Of a stretch of 64,000 nucleotides of DNA, positions 18,903 to 30,664 are shown piece after piece (the first letter of the stretch is position 1; each line of letters opens with the position of its first letter). The notes beneath the pieces were generated by a model. The model was given only the letters and a program-made list of their open reading frames with translations, was not told the origin of the DNA and did not search any database. The translations under genes were made by a program, and so were the position numbers. This DNA is from Lentibacter algarum (GTDB taxonomy: Bacteria > Pseudomonadota > Alphaproteobacteria > Rhodobacterales > Rhodobacteraceae), in contig NZ_CP158687.1 in the NCBI RefSeq assembly GCF_040580765.1, positions 558,001 to 622,000 on the forward strand, written 5' to 3'.

Positions 18903-19205
18903 AGGTCGTTTCGAGGGATTCTGTTGTGATAGCGTTAACTTTCGTGGCCTGAATCATTAAAAACCCGACCGAATTGGTGATATTTGCATGCGCAAACGGT
19001 CGCAGTTTTGCTAAGGTTCTGAATTAATTGTATTTTATGGTATACTGAAAAATGCGCTAGCAGGTTGCCGCAAATGGAATGCTCTGCTACACCCGCCTCG
19101 ATTTAGCAGCTTTGGGAAATCTCAGGGTAAAAACGCCCCCAAGTGAGCTATGTGCAAATTCGAGCGCATTGCGGATCACGGGGCCAAAAAATCGAAAGGG
19201 TTGAC
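18903..19205 (+). promoter_or_regulatory. ATP synthase operon promoter region and leader
   Basis: These 303 bases have no gene. The best promoter candidate is an extended -10, TGG-TATACT, at 19038-19046. The -35 upstream is poor (TTCTGA, 19017-19022, spacing 18). If used, it would give a leader of about 150 bases before the atpH GTG. A short inverted repeat, TTTGC (18983-18987) and GCAAA (18992-18996), lies about 45 bases upstream of the -10. I see no riboswitch-like fold or convincing small ORF here. Confidence 0.45.
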
Positions 19206-19766
19206 GTGTCCGAACCAGCTTCGATCTCTTCCGGCATTGCTGCACGCTATGCCACGGCCGTATTTGACCTGGCCAAGGAAACGAAAAAGCTCACAGCCGT
19301 TGAGGGTGACCTTAACAGCTTGGAAGGGGCGCTGACTGACAGCGCCGATTTTAACAATCTCATTATGAGTCCGGTTTATAGCCGTGACGAGCAGGGCGCT
19401 GCTGTTGCTGCGCTCGCTAAAAAAATGAAGCTTTCCCCAATGATGACAAATACGCTCAGCCTGATGGCTGCTAAGCGTCGTTTGTTTGTCTTGCCTCAGC
19501 TCGTACGCGCTCTGCGCGCTGCGATTGCGCAAGACAAGGGTGAAGTTTCGGCTGATGTGGTCAGTGCCAAGGCTCTGACGAAAGGCCAAGCAGACAAGCT
19601 TGCTAAGACGCTGAAAGAGCGCTTTGGGAAGACTGTAACTATCAATGCGACCGTTGATGAAACCCTCATCGGCGGTCTTGTCGTCAAGGTGGGCTCGAAA
19701 ATGATCGATACGTCGATCCGCTCGAAGCTCAGCTCCCTCCAGAATGCAATGAAAGAGGTCGGATAA
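19206..19766 (+). CDS. atpH: F1Fo ATP synthase subunit delta
   Basis: This is the 186-residue stator subunit that ties the top of the F1 hexamer to the b-subunits of Fo. I chose the GTG at 19206 (MSEPASISSG), preceded by GAAAGGG; the frame is open upstream to 19143 but without a protein-like sequence. The N-terminal helical bundle begins GIAARYATAVFDLA. The C-terminal signature is near DETLIGGLVVKVGSKMIDTSIRS, here seen as GGLVVKVG followed by IDTSI. It starts the atpHAGDC operon. The Fo genes (a, c, b) are not adjacent, which is the usual split arrangement in this group. Confidence 0.96.
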   Translation: MSEPASISSGIAARYATAVFDLAKETKKLTAVEGDLNSLEGALTDSADFNNLIMSPVYSRDEQGAAVAALAKKMKLSPMMTNTLSLMAAKRRLFVLPQLVRALRAAIAQDKGEVSADVVSAKALTKGQADKLAKTLKERFGKTVTINATVDETLIGGLVVKVGSKMIDTSIRSKLSSLQNAMKEVG

Positions 19767-21305
19767 ATGGGTATCCAAGCAGCAGAAATTTCTGCGATCC
19801 TGAAGGACCAGATCAAGAACTTTGGCAAAGAAGCCGAAGTTGCTGAAGTCGGTCAAGTTCTCAGCGTTGGCGATGGTATCGCCCGTGTTTATGGTCTGGA
19901 CAACATCCAAGCCGGTGAGATGGTTGAATTCCCTGGTGGGATTATGGGCATGGCCCTCAACCTCGAAACCGATAACGTTGGTGTTGTTATTTTCGGTTCT
20001 GACCGTGACATCAAAGAAGGTGACACAGTCAAGCGCACGAAAGCGATCGTGGACGTTCCAGCCGGCCCCGAGCTTCTCGGTCGCGTGGTTGACGGCCTCG
20101 GCAACCCGATTGACGGCAAAGGCCCGATCAAAACTAAGCTGCGCGCGATTGCGGACAGCAAGGCACCTGGCATTATTCCACGTCAGTCTGTTCACGAGCC
20201 AATGGCGACAGGCCTCAAGTCTGTTGACGCGATGATCCCGATTGGCCGTGGCCAGCGCGAGCTCATCATTGGTGACCGTCAGACAGGTAAAACGGCTGTG
20301 GCGCTTGATGCGATCCTCAACCAGAAGTCTTACAACGAAGCAGCCGGCGACGACGACAGCAAGAAGCTGTACTGCGTCTATGTTGCGGTTGGCCAGAAGC
20401 GCTCGACTGTTGCGCAGCTGGTGAAACGGCTCGAAGAAAGCGGCGCGCTTGAGTATTCAATCGTTGTTGCTGCGACAGCGTCTGACCCTGCACCTTTGCA
20501 GTTCCTTGCGCCTTATGCTGCAACGGCAATGGCAGAATATTTCCGCGACAACGGCAAGCACGCTTTGATCATCTATGATGACCTTTCAAAGCAAGCTGTG
20601 TCTTATCGCCAGATGTCACTTCTTCTCCGTCGCCCACCAGGCCGCGAAGCTTATCCTGGTGACGTTTTCTATCTTCACTCACGTCTGCTTGAGCGCTCTT
20701 CAAAGCTCAACGCCGACCACGGCTCAGGCTCTTTGACAGCTCTGCCGATCATTGAAACTCAAGGTGGCGACGTTTCGGCGTTTATTCCAACCAACGTGAT
20801 CTCGATCACCGACGGTCAGATCTTCCTTGAAACAGAACTGTTCTACCAAGGCATCCGCCCTGCTGTGAACACAGGTCTGTCAGTTTCTCGTGTTGGATCA
20901 TCAGCGCAAACATCTGCGATGTCTTCTGTTGCTGGCCCTGTTAAGCTTTCTCTCGCGCAATACCGTGAGATGGCGGCCTTCGCCCAGTTCGGCTCAGACC
21001 TTGATGCGGCGACGCAACAGCTTCTGAACCGTGGTGCACGCCTCACAGAGCTTATGAAGCAGCCACAGTACTCACCGCTGTCGAACGCCGAGATCGTATG
21101 TGTTATCTTTGCAGGCACAAACGGCTACCTCGACAAAATCGCTGTGAAAGATGTTGCTCGCTACGAAGCAGGCCTACTCAAGCATCTGCACTCAAAGCAC
21201 GCTGACATCATCGAGTGGATCACAAAAGACGATCCCAAGATCAAAGGCGAAGCCGCAGACCGTTTGAAAGCAGCGCTAGACACATTCGCCGCTGACTTCG
21301 CATAA
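19767..21305 (+). CDS. atpA: F1Fo ATP synthase subunit alpha
   Basis: This is the 512-residue non-catalytic nucleotide-binding subunit of F1. The ATG follows the atpH stop directly with no spacer. The beta-barrel N-domain is followed by the P-loop GDRQTGKT (about 169-176). The family signature [20 protein letters not shown] and the arginine-containing segment SRVGSSAQ, which supplies the arginine finger to the beta subunit, are present. The C-terminal helical domain is complete. Length is typical. Codon use is strongly biased, as expected for a highly expressed gene. Confidence 0.99.
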   Translation: MGIQAAEISAILKDQIKNFGKEAEVAEVGQVLSVGDGIARVYGLDNIQAGEMVEFPGGIMGMALNLETDNVGVVIFGSDRDIKEGDTVKRTKAIVDVPAGPELLGRVVDGLGNPIDGKGPIKTKLRAIADSKAPGIIPRQSVHEPMATGLKSVDAMIPIGRGQRELIIGDRQTGKTAVALDAILNQKSYNEAAGDDDSKKLYCVYVAVGQKRSTVAQLVKRLEESGALEYSIVVAATASDPAPLQFLAPYAATAMAEYFRDNGKHALIIYDDLSKQAVSYRQMSLLLRRPPGREAYPGDVFYLHSRLLERSSKLNADHGSGSLTALPIIETQGGDVSAFIPTNVISITDGQIFLETELFYQGIRPAVNTGLSVSRVGSSAQTSAMSSVAGPVKLSLAQYREMAAFAQFGSDLDAATQQLLNRGARLTELMKQPQYSPLSNAEIVCVIFAGTNGYLDKIAVKDVARYEAGLLKHLHSKHADIIEWITKDDPKIKGEAADRLKAALDTFAADFA

Positions 21306-21320
21306 GGGGGAGATAGGGCA

Positions 21321-23644
<2,324 letters not shown>

Positions 23645-23655
23645 AGGAGGCATCA

Positions 23656-24051
23656 ATGGCCGAGACAATGCAATTTGATCTGGTAAGCCCTGAGCGCAAT
23701 CTTGCTTCTATGCAGGTTGCCTCGGTCCAGATCCCCGGTGCAGACGGGCAAATGACGGCAATGCCGAACCACGCGCCTGTGATCACCACGCTGCGTCCAG
23801 GTGTTCTGGCCGTGAGTGGCCCTGAAGGCGATGTGTCCTTCGCGGTCACAGGCGGCTTTGCCGAGATCAACCCAGAGGGGCTTTCTGTGCTCGCAGAGAA
23901 AGCTATTCCTTTGGCGGACGCCTCGGCGGCTGATCTGGAACCAATCGTTGCGGCTGCGAAAGCAGCAGCGGCCTCAGCGGCTCCTGAAAACCGCGACATG
24001 GCTGAGCTTCTGCTCGCAGACCTTGAAGAGCTTATGCAAAACATGGTCTGA
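23656..24051 (+). CDS. atpC: F1Fo ATP synthase subunit epsilon
   Basis: This 131-residue protein forms part of the rotor and can inhibit ATP hydrolysis. The N-terminal beta-sandwich ([20 protein letters not shown] region, then [18 protein letters not shown]) is complete. The C-terminal helical arm is present but rich in alanine and acidic residues instead of the basic residues of E. coli epsilon. In alphaproteobacteria the inhibitory role is often taken by a separate zeta protein. It is the last gene of the operon; a strong terminator follows at 24079. Confidence 0.96.
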   Translation: MAETMQFDLVSPERNLASMQVASVQIPGADGQMTAMPNHAPVITTLRPGVLAVSGPEGDVSFAVTGGFAEINPEGLSVLAEKAIPLADASAADLEPIVAAAKAAAASAAPENRDMAELLLADLEELMQNMV

Positions 24052-24078
24052 TATTGTGCAGTGCACGCAAAAAGTGAT

Positions 24079-24113
24079 ATGCCTCAGCCTGTAAAGGTTG
24101 GGGCATTTTTTTT
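24079..24113 (+). terminator. Rho-independent terminator of the atp operon
   Basis: An 11-bp stem, ATGCCTCAGCC (24079-24089) with GGTTGGGGCAT (24096-24106), includes two G-T wobbles and a 6-base loop. It is followed by an unbroken run of eight T. It lies 28 bases after the atpC stop and has all the features of an intrinsic terminator. Confidence 0.93.
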
Positions 24114-24166
24114 GCCTGTGGGTTTTCAGTGCCAGATTTGATGTATCAGGAGCAGGCAGGCAGACG

Positions 24167-24514
24167 ATGAAGAAACTGGGCGGCGCAATCGGAATTGCGC
24201 AGGGAAATGACGTAATTTTTGAGCATTTTCAGGACGGTGGCGAAATGTGGACGGGTAAGGGCAATCGCGAGATTGTAAAACCTGTGATATTTCGCGAAGC
24301 CTTTAGCGCTCCACCTAACGTACATTGTTCTCTAACGCTTTGGGACGTGGACAGCGACACCAACGTGCGCGCCGACATTGAAGCTGAAAACATCACCGAT
24401 ACAGGATTTGACCTTGTGTTTCGCACATGGGGCGACACAAAGATTGCGCGTATTCGGGCGGGATGGATGGCCATCGGGCCTGTCTCAAACGACGACGACT
24501 GGGAGCTCTACTGA
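24167..24514 (+). CDS. H-type lectin domain protein
   Basis: This is a 115-residue protein with a single H-type lectin (Helix pomatia agglutinin-like) domain over about residues 35-112. The family pattern is clear: FREAFSAPPNVHCSLTLWDVD, then NVRADIEAENITDTGF and VFRTWGDTKIARIRAGWMAIG. In characterised members this six-stranded fold binds N-acetylgalactosamine-type sugars as a trimer. No signal peptide is visible, so the protein may be cytoplasmic or leave the cell by another route. I chose the ATG at 24167, as the frame upstream runs into the atpC terminator. It lies after that terminator, so it needs its own promoter. Sugar binding is inferred from the fold only. Confidence 0.8.
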   Translation: MKKLGGAIGIAQGNDVIFEHFQDGGEMWTGKGNREIVKPVIFREAFSAPPNVHCSLTLWDVDSDTNVRADIEAENITDTGFDLVFRTWGDTKIARIRAGWMAIGPVSNDDDWELY

Positions 24515-24527
24515 GCCAAGCAGGGCA

Positions 24528-24545
24528 GGCGGGCCAGAGCCCGCC
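24528..24545. terminator. Terminator-like hairpin between lectin gene and prs
   Basis: A perfect 7-bp GC stem, GGCGGGC (24528-24534) and GCCCGCC (24539-24545), with loop CAGA lies between two convergent genes. There is no T-run on either side, so it may act as a stabilising 3' hairpin instead of a classic intrinsic terminator. Confidence 0.45.
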
Positions 24546-24556
24546 AGCGCGCTAAG

Positions 24557-25567
24557 TTAGAACATGCCTTCGTAGATCGGCTCAAGCATATCGGTATCAA
24601 AAAGAGAACTCACAGAGGTTCCGTTCCAGATATTGAGGATCGCTTGGGCAAACATTGGCGCTGTGGGCACAACGCGGATGTTTGGGGTCTTCTTGACAGC
24701 TTCTGTCGCGGCGATGGTATCGGTGATCACCAGTGATTTCATGACAGAATTGGTGATCCGCTCGCAGGCGGGGCCTGAGAGCACACCATGTGTGATATAA
24801 GCGTGGACTTCTGAGGCACCGTTTTCCATGAGGACTTCGGCGGCTTTGCAGAGCGTACCAGCTGTATCAACCATATCGTCGACGATAAAACATTTCTTGC
24901 CAGTTACATCACCGATTACCGTCATCTCGGCCACTTCGCCGGCTTTTTCGCGGCGTTTGTCGACGATTGAGAGAGGGGCGTTGATCCGCTTGGCCAGCTC
25001 ACGCGCGCGTGCGACGCCGCCAACATCGGGTGAGACAACCATTATGTCGTCCAGATTGTCTTTGAACTGATGCTTGATATCAAGGGCGAAAATCGGTGAG
25101 GCGTAGAGGTTGTCTACGGGGATATCAAAGAAGCCCTGAATTTGAGCGGCGTGCAGGTCCATAGTCAGGACACGTTCAATGCCAGTTCCAACGAGCATGT
25201 TTGCCACGAGCTTGGCTGAAATCGGGGTGCGCGCTTTAGAACGACGGTCTTGGCGAGCATAGCCGAAATAGGGGATCACGGCTGTGATGCGTTGTGCTGA
25301 AGAGCGGCGCAGAGCGTCGGCCATGATCAACAATTCCATAAGATTGTCGTTGGCGGGATTTGAGGTGCTCTGGATAATGAACATGTCTTCGCCGCGCACG
25401 TTGTCATAGACTTCGACGAAAATTTCTCCGTCGTTGAACCGCTCTACGCGTGCTTCGACCAGCCCTTGGCTCACGCCACGATGCAGCGACATGCGCCGTG
25501 CAATGGCAGAGGACAAAGGCATGTTTGAATTGCCTGTGATGAGTTTTGGTTCTTTGGTGAGTGACAT
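24557..25567 (-). CDS. prs: Ribose-phosphate pyrophosphokinase
   Basis: This 336-residue cytoplasmic enzyme transfers pyrophosphate from ATP to ribose 5-phosphate, giving PRPP for nucleotide, histidine and tryptophan synthesis. Motifs seen are [11 protein letters not shown] near the N-terminus, [16 protein letters not shown] (the flexible loop and ATP site), the PRPP synthetase signature [18 protein letters not shown], and the PRPP-binding loop [14 protein letters not shown]. It is slightly longer at the N-terminus than the E. coli enzyme (315). It is convergent with the lectin gene and divergent from the isomerase gene. Confidence 0.97.
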   Translation of the reverse strand: MSLTKEPKLITGNSNMPLSSAIARRMSLHRGVSQGLVEARVERFNDGEIFVEVYDNVRGEDMFIIQSTSNPANDNLMELLIMADALRRSSAQRITAVIPYFGYARQDRRSKARTPISAKLVANMLVGTGIERVLTMDLHAAQIQGFFDIPVDNLYASPIFALDIKHQFKDNLDDIMVVSPDVGGVARARELAKRINAPLSIVDKRREKAGEVAEMTVIGDVTGKKCFIVDDMVDTAGTLCKAAEVLMENGASEVHAYITHGVLSGPACERITNSVMKSLVITDTIAATEAVKKTPNIRVVPTAPMFAQAILNIWNGTSVSSLFDTDMLEPIYEGMF

Positions 25568-25702
25568 GTGGCGCGGCCTCTGGGCTTTGGGAATTCATGA
25601 CAGAATCGTGACGTTGACACCGCTTAACATCTAACTCATGTCTGGCAAAGGTTGCACTTGGCCGCAAGGCTGCAAGCGCACATAAAAACGGAAGGCAACA
25701 CG

Positions 25703-26305
25703 ATGGCAACTATGAACTACTATTTTACCACGCTGAGCCCTTGGGCCTATCTCTCTGGCCTGCGTGCTGAAGAGATTGCTGCGAAGCATGGTCTGACTGT
25801 TGTATATAAACCGCTTGATATTATGGCACTTTTTTCTCGTACAGGCGGCACAGCACCAGCTGATAGACATCCAGCACGGATGGATTATCGCAATCAGGAG
25901 CTGCGCCGTCAGGTCAAAAAAGCGGGTCTTCCGATGACTTTCCCTAAGCCCGCGTTCTGGCCGACGAACCCAGCCCCCTCAAGCTATGCGATCATTGCAG
26001 CGCAAGAAGCAGGTGGTGGTGATCTTGGGAAACTGACCCATTCAATTCTGCGCGCCTGCTGGGCCGAAGAGAAAGACATCGGTGATGAAAGCGTCGTCCA
26101 AGACTGCCTTGAAGCGGCAGGGTTTGAGCGCGGTTTGACAACAAGCGGCATGCTCCTTGGCGCAGAAACTTATGCGCGCAACTTGGAAGAGGCTGTTGAA
26201 AAGGGCGTCTTTGGCGCGCCGTTTTATGTGCTGGACGACGGTGAGAAGTTCTGGGGTCAAGACCGCCTCGCCGATATGGACGCCTACCTCGCAGGCGATC
26301 TGTGA
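25703..26305 (+). CDS. 2-hydroxychromene-2-carboxylate isomerase family protein
   Basis: This 200-residue protein is of the thioredoxin-fold DsbA/kappa-class GST group. The N-terminal FTTLSPWAYL has the S-P-W in the place where DsbA has its CxxC, as in glutathione-dependent 2-hydroxychromene-2-carboxylate isomerases. FWPTNPAPSSYAII and the cis-proline segment GVFGAPFYVLDDG, followed by FWGQDRL, complete the family pattern. The known reaction belongs to naphthalene breakdown, but most members in marine bacteria have other, unknown glutathione-dependent roles. I chose the ATG at 25703, after GGAAGG. Its stop overlaps the next start (GTGA), so the two genes are coupled. Confidence 0.82.
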   Translation: MATMNYYFTTLSPWAYLSGLRAEEIAAKHGLTVVYKPLDIMALFSRTGGTAPADRHPARMDYRNQELRRQVKKAGLPMTFPKPAFWPTNPAPSSYAIIAAQEAGGGDLGKLTHSILRACWAEEKDIGDESVVQDCLEAAGFERGLTTSGMLLGAETYARNLEEAVEKGVFGAPFYVLDDGEKFWGQDRLADMDAYLAGDL

Positions 26306-27099
26306 GCTTGGAAACGCGCGCGGGGTATCCTGTCTTCGCGCGCGACTTAGGCCATGGCGCGCGCGCAGGTCTGATGTTGCATTGTTCGTTGGCACATGGC
26401 GGCGCATGGCGGGGGCTTGCAAAGGCTTTTGAGACAGAGTTCACCTTTGCTGCGCCTGACTTTCTGAGCCATGGGCGCAGTGCTTTCTGGGATGGGCACG
26501 GGAGCTATCACGACGCCTGCACCGAGGTGGCGAAGAGCTTTCTCGGCGATGGGCCTGTTGATCTAATCGGGCATTCCTTTGGGGCGACGGTTGCCTTGCG
26601 GCTGGCTCTCGAGGCTCCTGCGCTTGTTCGCAGTCTTGTGTTGATTGAGCCTGTCTTTTTTGCGGTCGCATTGCAGGATGATCCTGAGTTTTTCAGCGGT
26701 GTGGAGGCTTTCAGAACGCTTTTGGCAGAGGAAGGACGCTATACTGCAACCAGAGAATTTCTCGGCGAATGGGGCGGTGGTTTGCCTTGGGATATGATGC
26801 CTAAAGACACCCAAGACGATATGGCCTCGCGCATTGAAGTAATCCCTGATGCGGCGCCCGCTTTGTATGGCGATACGGCTGGCATGCTTGTGGAAGGGCG
26901 TTTGCAGTCGCTCCAAATGCCTGTTCTTTTGGTTCGTGGTGATACCTCGCCCAATGTGATTAAGACTATCAACGCGGGGCTTGCGCGGCGCATTCCTGAG
27001 GCGCAATCAGCTGTGATTGCGGGGGCGGGGCATATGGCGCCGATATCTCATGCGAAAGATTGTGCTGGCGAGATGCGCCGTTTTTGGGCGCTGTCCTAG
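26302..27099 (+). CDS. Alpha/beta hydrolase
   Basis: This 265-residue alpha/beta-hydrolase fold protein has a complete triad: the nucleophile elbow GHSFG with S92, an aspartate in LLVRGDTSP, and a histidine in AGHMAPISH. The oxyanion region is near LHCSLAHGGAW. No signal peptide is present, so it acts in the cytoplasm. The substrate cannot be told; ester and C-C bond hydrolases share this pattern. It is translationally coupled to the glutathione-dependent isomerase upstream, which suggests work on a shared substrate. Its stop codon shares CTAG with the convergent transglycosylase gene. Confidence 0.82.
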   Translation: MSLETRAGYPVFARDLGHGARAGLMLHCSLAHGGAWRGLAKAFETEFTFAAPDFLSHGRSAFWDGHGSYHDACTEVAKSFLGDGPVDLIGHSFGATVALRLALEAPALVRSLVLIEPVFFAVALQDDPEFFSGVEAFRTLLAEEGRYTATREFLGEWGGGLPWDMMPKDTQDDMASRIEVIPDAAPALYGDTAGMLVEGRLQSLQMPVLLVRGDTSPNVIKTINAGLARRIPEAQSAVIAGAGHMAPISHAKDCAGEMRRFWALS

Positions 27100-28280
27100 C
27101 CGAGAGACGCAAGCAACGCTTTGCTTGGAAGGCCTGTCACAGGAAACCCACGAGACTGCTCGTAGGCGCGGATGGCGGCGCGGCCTTTTTCGCCGATGAC
27201 ACCGTCTGGATTCCCCGCTGCAAAGCCACGATCATTGAGGCGTTGTTGTAGCGCTTGCCGTTCGCGGGTGCTCATTCCCCAGGGGTTTTGGGGAAAGCCC
27301 GAGCGGATCTTGCCGCGCCCTGCAAGGCGATCAGACAGATGCCCCACGCCGATGGCGTAGCTGTCGGCGTAGTTGTATTTTTTGATCACGTGGAAGTTGT
27401 TGTAGACCATGAAGACGGGGCCTTCTGGGCCGGCGGGCAGGATCAGCGCGCCATTGCCGTGATCGGCGAGCTTTCCGCTGCTTGCTGTTGTGACGCCAAG
27501 GCGTTGCCAGTCACGTGTCTTGCGCGGAAAGATACGACCAGTGAGGGCGAGATCAAACTCGCGTGGAAGCGTGACTTCTACAGCCCAAGGCTGGCCTTTC
27601 CGCCAGCCCTCGGCTTTGAGTAGTTGGGCTGTGGAGGCCAATGCATCCGTCGGATCATCGCCCCAGATGTTAGCATGACCTGTGCCGTCGAAGTCTTGGG
27701 CATGGCGTTGGTAGGTCGAGGGCATGAACTGGGTATGGCCCATCGCCCCTGCGAAGCTACCGCGCATTTCGGCGGGCGTGGCATGGCCCGCTTCAACGAT
27801 CTGAAGCGCTGCGATCAGCTCAGCCTCGAATAGCTCTCGCCGGCGACCCTCAAAGGCAAGAGTTGAAAGCGTAGAAAAGACGGGTAGGTTGCCGCGAAAG
27901 CCGCCATAGGCGCTCTCCATGCCCCAGATCGCTGTGAGCACTTCTTTCTCAACGCCGTAGGTGCGTTCAATCTTGGAGAGCGTGTTGTTGTATTTTCTGA
28001 GCGCCTTCTGCCCGCCTGAAAGCCGTGCACCAGAGGCGGCGGAAGCGAGGTAATCTTGTAAGGGCTTAGCCACTTCGGCTTGACGGGAATCGTTTGCGAC
28101 GACTTTTGGAAGGAACTCTGCGCCCTTTAGGCTTGCGTCCAGCGTGCGTTCGGAAAAACCGAGACGCGTGGCCTTACGGCGGAATTTTTTGAGCCATGTT
28201 TCAAAGCCTGTGCGCGCAAGTGCAGGGGAAGCAGCGAAAGCAAGAGATGTAATGATAACGGCGCGGCGCGTGAGAGACAT
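27096..28280 (-). CDS. Lytic murein transglycosylase (MltB-like) with peptidoglycan-binding domain
   Basis: This is a 394-residue periplasmic enzyme that cleaves the glycan strand of peptidoglycan with formation of 1,6-anhydroMurNAc. The N-terminus has a signal peptide with a twin arginine (LTRRAV) and cleavage near SPALA. The SLT_2/MltB catalytic domain follows, with the catalytic glutamate in WGMESAYGGF and the motifs GAMGHTQFMPSTY and DPTDALASTAQLL. The C-terminal 65 residues are a peptidoglycan-binding type 1 domain (LQQRLNDRGF, then PDGVIGEKGRAAIRAYEQ). No lipobox is visible, so it is probably soluble. It lies 30 bases after the TlpA-like gene on the same strand. Confidence 0.92.
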   Translation of the reverse strand: MSLTRRAVIITSLAFAASPALARTGFETWLKKFRRKATRLGFSERTLDASLKGAEFLPKVVANDSRQAEVAKPLQDYLASAASGARLSGGQKALRKYNNTLSKIERTYGVEKEVLTAIWGMESAYGGFRGNLPVFSTLSTLAFEGRRRELFEAELIAALQIVEAGHATPAEMRGSFAGAMGHTQFMPSTYQRHAQDFDGTGHANIWGDDPTDALASTAQLLKAEGWRKGQPWAVEVTLPREFDLALTGRIFPRKTRDWQRLGVTTASSGKLADHGNGALILPAGPEGPVFMVYNNFHVIKKYNYADSYAIGVGHLSDRLAGRGKIRSGFPQNPWGMSTRERQALQQRLNDRGFAAGNPDGVIGEKGRAAIRAYEQSRGFPVTGLPSKALLASLG

Positions 28281-28310
28281 TGTTGCGTTCCTTAAAAGGG
28301 GGCAGCGGGA

Positions 28311-28913
28311 CTAGTCTTTGGCGGCTATGAGAGCCTTTAGGATATTTTTGGCACTGTCAGACGCCCAGTCGGCATCGCCAAGAAGGCGGGCGACTTCGGT
28401 CCCGTCACGTGCGATGAGAACTGTGGCAGGGAGGCCGAGGACGCCCATTTCGCGCGCCACTGCAGAATTAGCGTCTGTGTGCAGAGGCAAGTTGCTGATA
28501 CCAATCTCGGCGAAGAAGCGCGCCATGGCCGCTGGGTCATTCTTGCCCGTTGCGATCGTGATGACTTCGAAATCACTGCCGCCGAGTTCGGTCTGAAGCT
28601 CCGAGAGCATGGGCATTTCTTTGCGACAAGGGGCGCACCAAGTCGCCCAGAAGTTCAGCAGAACGACTTTGCCTTTATGCGCGGCGAGTGTCGCTGTGTC
28701 TCCCGTCGCTGTTGCGTAGGGCGCGGTGGCCACGGCTTGGGGGCTTGGATGCACCACCAGTTTTTTCATGTCGCCTGTTTGAAGCGATTGGACCGCTGTT
28801 CGGGTGGCCTGACTGATGCCGCCTGTCACAGCATTTGTGGGTGCAAACGCGAAAAGCGCAGCGATGATTGCGATTGCGGCGAGGGCGGTATAAACCAGCT
28901 TGGAGCGAGACAT
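28311..28913 (-). CDS. TlpA-like thiol:disulfide oxidoreductase
   Basis: This 200-residue protein is anchored by one N-terminal helix (about residues 7-25) with a periplasmic thioredoxin domain of the TlpA/ResA type. The redox motif is WCAPC with cysteines at residues 93 and 96, inside [17 protein letters not shown]. The GLPATVLI segment holds the cis-proline. Such proteins reduce apocytochrome c or copper-centre cysteines. I chose the ATG at 28913, because AAAGG sits just in front; an ATG six bases upstream is too close to that site. The gene is divergent from argH with only 27 bases between the starts. Confidence 0.88.
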   Translation of the reverse strand: MSRSKLVYTALAAIAIIAALFAFAPTNAVTGGISQATRTAVQSLQTGDMKKLVVHPSPQAVATAPYATATGDTATLAAHKGKVVLLNFWATWCAPCRKEMPMLSELQTELGGSDFEVITIATGKNDPAAMARFFAEIGISNLPLHTDANSAVAREMGVLGLPATVLIARDGTEVARLLGDADWASDSAKNILKALIAAKD

Positions 28914-28940
28914 TTTCATCCTTTCGAAGGCATAATACCC

Positions 28941-30332
28941 ATGAGCAACGACACCTCGAACCAAATGTGGGGCGGCCGCTTTTCGGCTGGCGTAGACGCG
29001 ATTATGGAGGCGATCAATGCCTCGATCGGGTTTGACCAGCGGATGGCTGCCGAGGACATTGCTGGCTCTCGGGCCCATGCTGCTATGTTGGCGGCCACGG
29101 GCATCGTCAGTGATAGCGATGCGGAGGCGATGAGGGAAGGGCTGCTCACGGTCTTGTCAGAGATTGAGGCCGGAACGTTTGAGTTTTCTACTCAGCTTGA
29201 GGACATTCATATGAATGTTGAAAGCCGTCTCAAGGCGCTGATTGGTGAGCCTGCGGGGCGTTTACACACTGGGCGCTCGCGCAACGACCAAGTGGCGACC
29301 GACTTCAAGCTTTGGGTGCGCGGGCAGATGGACGCTGCTATCGCAGGCATCCGGGCGCTCCAACTTGCTTTTTTAGGACAGGCTGAAGCGGGCGCCGACT
29401 GGGTTATGCCTGGGTTTACGCATTTGCAAACGGCCCAGCCCGTGACATGGGGGCATCATATGATGGCTTATGTCGAGATGCTGGGGCGCGATGCCTCGCG
29501 CTTTGAAGATGCACGCCGCCGTATGAACGAGAGCCCGTTGGGCGCGGCAGCTCTGGCAGGGACATCCTTTCCGATTGATCGTGAGATGACAGCGCGTGAG
29601 CTTGGCTTTGATCGGCCTGCATCGAATTCGCTCGATGCGGTGAGCGATCGTGACTTTGCGCTGGAGTTTTTGAGCTGCGCGAGTATCTGCGCAATGCACC
29701 TCAGCCGCTTTGCCGAAGAGCTTGTGATCTGGTCTTCCGCACAGTTTCGCTTTGTGCAGCTCAGCGACAGCTTCTCTACGGGCTCAAGCATTATGCCGCA
29801 GAAGAAGAACCCTGACGCTGCGGAGCTTATCCGCGCTAAAATCGGCCGTATCTTTGGGGCCAATGTGGCGCTGATGATGGTGATGAAGGGGCTGCCGTTG
29901 GCCTATTCAAAGGACATGCAAGAAGACAAGGAGCAAGTCTTTGATGCAGCCGACAACCTGATGCTGGCTCTGGCCGCTATGGAGGGCATGGTGCGTGATA
30001 TGTCGGCCAACCGAGAGAGCCTTGCAGGAGCCGCGGGCAGCGGTTTTTCAACGGCGACGGACCTTGCAGACTGGTGTGTACGGGTGCTGAACATGCCGTT
30101 TCGCGATGCGCATCATGTCACGGGGAGCCTTGTCGCTATGGCCGAGGCCAAGGGCTGTGACTTGCCAGATCTTTCGCTGGAAGAAATGCAGAGCGTCAAT
30201 GCAGCGATCACCGAAGATGTCTTTAGCGTGCTGACGGTAGAGGCCTCTGTCGCTTCGCGCACAAGCTATGGCGGCACAGCGCCCTCTGAAGTGCACAAAC
30301 AAGTGGCGCGCTGGAAAGACGCGCTCGCATGA
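28941..30332 (+). CDS. argH: Argininosuccinate lyase
   Basis: ArgH (463 residues) splits argininosuccinate into arginine and fumarate, the last step of arginine synthesis. It belongs to the fumarase/aspartase superfamily. The superfamily signature [12 protein letters not shown] is present, together with [12 protein letters not shown] (substrate binding) and [16 protein letters not shown], which contains the catalytic histidine. I chose the ATG at 28941 ([15 protein letters not shown]), which is the standard start. The reading frame continues open upstream to 28479, but that stretch is antisense to the TlpA-like gene. The stop overlaps the next start (ATGA). Confidence 0.97.
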   Translation: MSNDTSNQMWGGRFSAGVDAIMEAINASIGFDQRMAAEDIAGSRAHAAMLAATGIVSDSDAEAMREGLLTVLSEIEAGTFEFSTQLEDIHMNVESRLKALIGEPAGRLHTGRSRNDQVATDFKLWVRGQMDAAIAGIRALQLAFLGQAEAGADWVMPGFTHLQTAQPVTWGHHMMAYVEMLGRDASRFEDARRRMNESPLGAAALAGTSFPIDREMTARELGFDRPASNSLDAVSDRDFALEFLSCASICAMHLSRFAEELVIWSSAQFRFVQLSDSFSTGSSIMPQKKNPDAAELIRAKIGRIFGANVALMMVMKGLPLAYSKDMQEDKEQVFDAADNLMLALAAMEGMVRDMSANRESLAGAAGSGFSTATDLADWCVRVLNMPFRDAHHVTGSLVAMAEAKGCDLPDLSLEEMQSVNAAITEDVFSVLTVEASVASRTSYGGTAPSEVHKQVARWKDALA

Positions 30333-30634
30333 GCCGCCTCTGGCTTGTGCTCGCTCTTTGGGGGACGGTGCATCCGATGTATTATTTCCTGTCCTACATG
30401 TGGGCAGAAGGCGTTGGCCTCACGGGGTTATCACAAGCGTGGTATGTGAACGCGTCGACCACAGGGCTGACTTGGGATCTGATCATCGCTGCGCTGAGTC
30501 TCACGGTCTGGGTGATCTATGAGGCCCTGCAAAAGCGTGACTGGTTGAGGCTTGTCGCGATTCCTGCCACGTTTTGCATCGGAGTGAGCTGCGGCTTGCC
30601 ACTCTATCTTTATTTGCGCGGGCGCAAGCAATAA
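30329..30634 (+). CDS. DUF2834 small membrane protein
   Basis: This 101-residue integral membrane protein has three predicted helices, at about residues 2-22, 50-66 and 75-97. It matches DUF2834 in layout: [20 protein letters not shown] in the middle and [12 protein letters not shown] at the C-terminus, where the family has a conserved P-L-Y-L-Y-x-R pattern. The role of the family is unknown. Its ATG overlaps the argH stop codon, so it is co-translated with argH, though no link to arginine synthesis is evident. Confidence 0.8.
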   Translation: MSRLWLVLALWGTVHPMYYFLSYMWAEGVGLTGLSQAWYVNASTTGLTWDLIIAALSLTVWVIYEALQKRDWLRLVAIPATFCIGVSCGLPLYLYLRGRKQ

Positions 30635-30664
30635 GATCAGTCTTAGTTCAAATGGAGGTATGCT

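Noticed and set aside
28325..28345. A third copy of the GATATTTTT repeat motif
   Set aside because: It lies inside the C-terminal coding region of the TlpA-like gene and has no flanking hairpin, so it is a chance match.
28479..28940. N-terminal extension of argH in the same frame
   Set aside because: The extension is antisense to the TlpA-like gene. The ATG at 28941 gives the standard argininosuccinate lyase N-terminus and length.
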